Shown one piece after another: positions 5,860 through 8,123 of a stretch of DNA of 8,123 nucleotides. The notes beneath the pieces were generated by a model. That model did not search any database, was not told the DNA's origin, and was given only the letters and a program-made list of their open reading frames with translations. The number at the start of each line of letters is the position of its first letter. Position 1 is the first letter of the stretch. The stretch covers positions 1-8,123 of the forward strand of contig JAACEG010000022.1 of the NCBI GenBank assembly GCA_011682665.1, read 5' to 3'. A program made the translations under genes and the position numbers. Source of the stretch: Lysobacteraceae bacterium. GTDB lineage: Bacteria > Patescibacteriota > Patescibacteriia > JAACEG01.

Positions 5860-5947
5860 TAGGGGAAATCTGTTTTCTCGTTCTCCCCCTTGTAGGGGAA
5901 ATCTGTTTTCTCGTTCTCCCCCTATTTAGGGGGAGTTAGAGGGGGTA
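5860..5947. repeat. Family F repeat: two 33-bp tandem copies and a C/G palindrome
   Basis: Two tandem 33-bp copies (5860-5892 and 5893-5925) start TAGGGGAAATCTG and end in CTCCCCCT. They run into a perfect palindrome, CTCCCCCT-ATTT-AGGGGGAG (5916-5935), and then a G-rich tail. Bases 5928-5947 are identical to 8-27 at the left edge. The stem lacks a following T-run on the + strand, so it is not a classical intrinsic terminator. Confidence 0.85.
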
Positions 5948-5960
5948 TTTATAATTTTTA

Positions 5961-6000
5961 CCCCGCAGACCGGCAGGCAGGTTTCCATAGATAGGGGAGG
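5961..6000. repeat. G/C-rich island with half of a CCGGCAGGCAGG palindrome
   Basis: ACCGGCAGGCAGG (5969-5981) resembles one half of a dispersed palindrome of the CCTGCCTGCCGGCAGGCAGG kind, with a degenerate left half (CCCCGCAG). It is followed by AGGGGAGG ending at 6000. That last word looks like a strong Shine-Dalgarno sequence but lies 26 nt before the rplX start, too far for normal use unless the RNA folds. The resemblance is by eye only. Confidence 0.4.
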
Positions 6001-6026
6001 AAAATTCGTTAACAAATAATAGTTTT

Positions 6027-6335
6027 ATGAAAATTAAAAAAAATGATAAAGTAAAAATAATATTAGGCAAGGATCGCGGTAAAAGCGGAAAAGTTTTGAA
6101 AGTGGCTAAAAATTTTAAAAAGGTTTCTGTTGAAGGATTGAATTTGAGGATTAAACATATGCGTCCTAAAAAAGAAGGGGAAAAAGGACAAAAAATTCAA
6201 TTTTCAGCCCCGATGGATATTTCAAATGTAATGCTTATTTGTCCAAAATGTTCAAAGCCAACAAGAGTAAAATATAAAAAGTTAGAAGATAAGAGTAAAG
6301 TAAGAGTTTGCAAAAAATGCAAAGAAATAATTTAA
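6027..6335 (+). CDS. rplX: 50S ribosomal protein L24 with C4 zinc ribbon
   Basis: L24 starts 50S assembly by binding the 5' end of 23S rRNA, and sits near the tunnel exit. The 102 aa fit the family. The N-terminal KOW motif is DKVKIILGKDRGKSGKVLKV at 7-26, followed by VEGLNLRIKHMRP. The C-terminal part contains CPKC at 72-75 and CKKC at 95-98, a four-cysteine zinc ribbon found in many but not all bacterial L24 proteins. The ATG at 6027 gives the standard MKIKKNDKV start. The nearest Shine-Dalgarno-like word is 26 nt upstream. The 191-nt gap before it is the second longest between complete genes. Confidence 0.97.
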   Translation: MKIKKNDKVKIILGKDRGKSGKVLKVAKNFKKVSVEGLNLRIKHMRPKKEGEKGQKIQFSAPMDISNVMLICPKCSKPTRVKYKKLEDKSKVRVCKKCKEII

Positions 6336-6342
6336 TTATTTT

Positions 6343-6412
6343 TGTCATTCCCGCGAAGGCGGGAATCCAAATAAATATAAAAAAATAGATTCCCGCTTTC
6401 GCGGGAATGACA
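6343..6412. repeat. Family E compound palindrome before rplE
   Basis: The arms are TGTCATTCCCGCGAAGGCGG... (from 6343) and its near-complement ending GCGGGAATGACA (6412). Each arm is itself a palindrome: ATTCCCGC-GAAG-GCGGGAAT at 6347-6366, and its counterpart at 6389-6408. The element can therefore fold as one long stem or two short ones. The arm pattern ATTCCC-N8-GGGAAT matches the consensus of the neisserial dRS3 repeat, although similar words occur in many genomes. Its last bases include an ATG (6407) in frame with rplE. Confidence 0.85.
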
Positions 6413-6421
6413 TATGAATTT

Positions 6422-6958
6422 ATGACTTTAAAAGATAAGTATAATAAAAAAATAATTCCAGAATTAAAGGAAAGATTTAATTATAAAAATAATTTAGAAT
6501 GCCCAAAATTAGTAAAGGCGGTTATCAATGTTGGTTTAGGCTCAGGCTTAAAAGATACAAAATATATTGAGTCAGTTGAAAAAAATTTAATGGCAATTAC
6601 TGGGCAAATGCCAATAAAAAATAAAGCAAAAAAATCAATTTCTGGTTTTAAAATTAGAGAAGGGATGACAGTCGGGATGTCAGTTACTATCCGTAATGAT
6701 AGAATGTATGATTTTGTAAATAAATTAATAAATATTGTTTTGCCCCGAATTCGTGATTTTAGAGGGATTTCTTCTAAAAGTATTGACGAAAATGGCAATC
6801 TAACAATAGGGATAAAAGAGCATATTGTTTTTTTGGAAATTGAAATGGAAAATGTTGAAAAGTTGCATGGCTTGGAAATATCTATTTCTACAACAGCCAA
6901 AAATCGCGAAGAGGGATTAGAATTATTTAAATTATTAGGTTTTCCTTTTAAAAAATAA
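6422..6958 (+). CDS. rplE: 50S ribosomal protein L5
   Basis: L5 is part of the central protuberance, binds 5S rRNA and contacts S13 across the subunit interface. From 6422 it is 178 aa, the family length (E. coli 179). Landmarks are KDKYNKKIIPELKERFNY at 4-21, VINVGLG at 34-40, TGQMPIKNKAKKSISGFKIREGM at 60-82, LPRIRDFRGIS at 107-117, GIKEHIVFLEI, and the C-terminal LFKLLGFPFKK. An in-frame ATG at 6407 would add MTYEF. I prefer 6422 because MTLKDKYNKKIIP matches the usual N-terminus, has T at -1 as in every other gene here, and the upstream ATG lies inside a repeat arm. No Shine-Dalgarno sequence is seen for either start. Confidence 0.96.
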   Translation: MTLKDKYNKKIIPELKERFNYKNNLECPKLVKAVINVGLGSGLKDTKYIESVEKNLMAITGQMPIKNKAKKSISGFKIREGMTVGMSVTIRNDRMYDFVNKLINIVLPRIRDFRGISSKSIDENGNLTIGIKEHIVFLEIEMENVEKLHGLEISISTTAKNREEGLELFKLLGFPFKK

Positions 6959-6972
6959 TTAATAATTTTATT

Positions 6973-7043
6973 TGTCATTCCCGCGAAGGCGGGAATCTCA
7001 AATTTTGAATAAACAGGAGATTCCCGCCTTCGCGGGAATGACA
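6973..7043. repeat. Family E compound palindrome between rplE and rpsN
   Basis: Second copy of the element at 6343-6412. The left arm TGTCATTCCCGCGAAGGCGG begins at 6973, and the right arm ends GCGGGAATGACA at 7043. The arms are almost identical to the first copy (right arm CCTTCG here, CTTTCG there), while the central 25-30 nt differ completely. This points to conserved ends with a variable core. It ends 63 nt before rpsN; the intervening 7044-7106 is plain A/T-rich sequence with nothing else recognisable. Confidence 0.85.
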
Positions 7044-7106
7044 GAAAAAAATGTAGAATAATAATTTGATAATTTTATAATTAAAAATAAAAAATAAATT
7101 ATATTT

Positions 7107-7292
7107 ATGGCAACAAAAGCTCAAATAGTAAAATCAAATAAAGAACCAAAATTTTCCACTAGAAAAGTAAATCGTTGTTGGCGTTGTGGCAGAAAACGTG
7201 GATATATGCGAGAATTTAAATTATGCAGAATTTGTTTTAGAGAATTAGCCAGAGATGGAAAAATTGTTGGAATTAAAAAATCAAGTTGGTAA
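7107..7292 (+). CDS. rpsN: 30S ribosomal protein S14, zinc-binding type
   Basis: S14 lies in the 30S head next to S3 and S10. This is the short type Z form (61 aa), rather than the roughly 100-aa zinc-free form. Four cysteines bind zinc: C24 and C27 (CWRCG), and C40 and C43 (CRICF). The C-terminus GKIVGIKKSSW matches the family ending. The N-terminus MATKAQIVKSNKEPKFSTRKVNR is typical. Start at 7107 with T at -1 and no Shine-Dalgarno sequence. No zinc-free paralogue is visible in the window. Confidence 0.98.
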   Translation: MATKAQIVKSNKEPKFSTRKVNRCWRCGRKRGYMREFKLCRICFRELARDGKIVGIKKSSW

Positions 7293-7370
7293 ATTTATTG
7301 CATAGGAATTTTAATAAATTTTTATGCGCGCAGATTAACGCAGAATTTAACGCGGAAAATCTCGGAAAAA
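7291..7370. repeat. Family G repeat and A/T hairpin between rpsN and rpsH
   Basis: AAATTTATT (7291-7299) and AATAAATTT (7313-7321) form a 9-bp A/T stem with a 13-nt loop just after the rpsN stop codon. Next come three CGCAG/CGCGG words in GCGCAGATTAACGCAG and AACGCGGAAAATC (about 7326-7362). They resemble CGCAGATTAACGC repeats seen dispersed in other bacterial genomes. Only one copy is present here, so the repeat status rests on internal repetition and general familiarity. Confidence 0.45.
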
Positions 7371-7404
7371 TATATTGAGATTTAATTTATAAAATTATAA
7401 ATAT

Positions 7405-7782
7405 ATGACAGATCCAATAGCGGACATGCTAACAAGAATAAGAAATTCTTTAGCAGCTAAAAAAACGAAAGTTGTTATTCCAATGTCCAAAATAAAATTA
7501 GAATTAGCAAAAATTTTGGAAAAAGGAGGGTGGATTGAAAAATTTTCTAAAATTGATAATAATATAATTATAACTCTTAAATATGAAAATGGAGAGCCAG
7601 CGATTAGCTCTTTAAAGCGAATCAGTAAACCAGGATGCAGAATTTATTCTAAATACAAAGATTTAAAGATGGTTTTAGATGGTTTAGGAATTTCTATTAT
7701 TTCCACTCCGAAAGGTTTAATGACTAATAAGGAGTCTCGCAAAAGAAAAATTGGAGGAGAAATACTTTGCGAAATATATTAA
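7405..7782 (+). CDS. rpsH: 30S ribosomal protein S8
   Basis: S8 is a primary binder of the 16S central domain and, in E. coli, the translational repressor of the spc operon. The 125 aa are slightly below the usual 130. Landmarks are MTDPIADMLTRIRNS at 1-15, the helix KIKLELAKILEKGGWI at 29-44, LKRISKPGCRIY at 70-81, and the C-terminal ISTPKGLMTNKESRKRKIGGEILCEIY at 99-125, holding the STxKG rRNA-binding motif. I see no S8-like target hairpin near rplE, but I did not model it. No Shine-Dalgarno sequence. The gap to rplF, 256 nt, is the longest in the window. Confidence 0.98.
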   Translation: MTDPIADMLTRIRNSLAAKKTKVVIPMSKIKLELAKILEKGGWIEKFSKIDNNIIITLKYENGEPAISSLKRISKPGCRIYSKYKDLKMVLDGLGISIISTPKGLMTNKESRKRKIGGEILCEIY

Positions 7783-7803
7783 AGGGTATATTTATAAAAT
7801 AAA

Positions 7804-7822
7804 GTTAAAATTAAATTTTAAC
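7804..7822. other. Short A/T palindrome after rpsH
   Basis: GTTAAAAT (7804-7811) and ATTTTAAC (7815-7822) form a perfect 8-bp stem with a TAA loop, 21 nt after the rpsH stop codon. The stem is almost all A/T and the downstream sequence is not a clean T-run, so it is at best a weak pause or termination site. Confidence 0.35.
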
Positions 7823-7860
7823 ATTTTGAAAATTTATTAAACTGATAAATATTATAATAA

Positions 7861-7966
7861 ATTACAAATAAATCCAAAATTCAAATTTTCAAAATCGTTT
7901 TGAATTTTGAATTTAATGATTTAAATTTATTTGGAATTTACGATTTTGGATTTTGGATTTTTTACT
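7861..7966. repeat. Family B inverted repeat in the rpsH-rplF gap
   Basis: CCAAAATTCAAA words on the left (7868-7894) are matched by TTTTGAATTTTGAA (7898-7911), TTTGGAATTT (7930-7939) and GATTTTGGATTTTGGATTT (7942-7960) on the right. This gives a nested, imperfect, A/T-rich hairpin. It is the fuller version of the CCAAA repeat before rplW. The rest of the gap holds the short palindrome and the promoter-like site listed separately. Confidence 0.7.
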
Positions 7967-8007
7967 AAATTCAATTACAGATTGTTGGGTCAATTAGATT
8001 AAAAAAA

Positions 8008-8016
8008 TGTTAAAAT
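8008..8016 (+). promoter_or_regulatory. Possible extended -10 promoter before rplF
   Basis: TGTTAAAAT reads as an extended -10 (TG-n-TAAAAT). No good -35 lies at 17 nt spacing (GGTCAA at 7988-7993); TTGGGT at 7985-7990 is 20 nt away. Transcription would begin near 8023, leaving a leader of about 16 nt to the rplF ATG at 8039. Two perfect TATAAT words (8016-8021, 8025-8030) also occur, but in this A/T content they may be chance. Confidence 0.35.
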
Positions 8017-8038
8017 ATAATAAATATAATACAAGTTT

Positions 8039-8123
8039 ATGTCTAGAATAGGGAAACAACCAATTAAAATATTAGAAGGCGTTGAAGTAACAGTTAGCCA
8101 AGATGGAACTGTGAGCGCTAAAA
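8039..8123 (+). CDS. rplF: 50S ribosomal protein L6, N-terminal part cut by the window
   Basis: The reading frame from the ATG at 8039 gives MSRIGKQPIKILEGVEVTVS and continues QDGTVSAK to the window edge, 28 residues of an expected 175-180. The MSRIGKxPI...EGVEV start is diagnostic for L6, which binds near the sarcin-ricin loop and factor-binding site. Its place after S8 is the canonical spc order. T at -1, no Shine-Dalgarno sequence, and a possible own promoter just upstream. Confidence 0.95.
   Translation, partial: MSRIGKQPIKILEGVEVTVSQDGTVSAK

Noticed and set aside
5993..6000. AGGGGAGG as the Shine-Dalgarno sequence of rplX
   Set aside because: It is 26 nt from the start codon, and no closer in-frame start fits the L24 N-terminus.
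6481..6978. 165-codon minus-strand open frame opposite rplE
   Set aside because: It is antisense to conserved L5 codons and has no recognisable domain; its length follows from A/T-rich codon use.
6973..7043. Family E palindrome as an intrinsic terminator
   Set aside because: The G/C stem is followed by CAGAAAAAA on the + strand rather than a T-run, and termination inside an essential operon is implausible.

Overview
The window is a continuous stretch of the bacterial S10-spc ribosomal-protein cluster, all on the + strand, in canonical order: L4, L23, L2, S19, L22, S3, L16, L29, S17, L14, L24, L5, S14, S8 and the start of L6. The DNA is very AT-rich, and all fourteen complete genes end in TAA. 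Lysine-rich extensions on L22 and L23, a minimal zinc-type S14 and very A/T-rich coding suggest a Candidate Phyla Radiation (Patescibacteria) genome, perhaps Parcubacteria. That placement is inference from style, not from a tree.

The gene content is ordinary but the layout is not. In most bacteria these genes are separated by a few bases or overlap. Here thirteen of the fourteen gaps are about 58 to 256 nt, and only L29-S17 is tight (1 nt). Almost every gap is filled by a repeat or inverted-repeat element, from at least eight sequence families (A to H). A: TTAGCAT/GCGAAT elements before L4, L2, L22 and L29. B: CCAAA-rich elements before L23 and L6. C: hairpins built from 9-nt units before S3 and L14. 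D: a GTCATTGCGA-bounded element before S19. E: compound palindromes of the form ATTCCC-N8-GGGAAT before L5 and S14. F: C/G-run repeats before L24 and at the left edge. G: a CGCAGATTAACGC-type repeat before S8. H: an A/T inverted repeat before L16. In many cases the element ends only 3 to 17 nt before the start codon.

No gene has a Shine-Dalgarno sequence at a usable distance, yet all fifteen chosen start codons are preceded by T (TATG). This suggests start selection that does not depend on Shine-Dalgarno pairing. The elements may contribute structured 5' leaders, processing sites or local promoters, but that is inference.

The proteins form the core of both subunits. L4, L22, L23, L24 and L29 line or surround the nascent-peptide exit tunnel. 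L2, L14, L16, L5 and L6 belong to the 50S subunit core and factor-binding regions. S3, S14 and S19 belong to the 30S head, and S8 and S17 to the 30S body. L4, L22 and L23 carry charged insertions or tails, whereas the rest are close to family length. L3 and S10, expected upstream, lie outside the window, and L6 runs off the right edge. No tRNA, rRNA, CRISPR array, transposase gene or accessory protein gene is seen.
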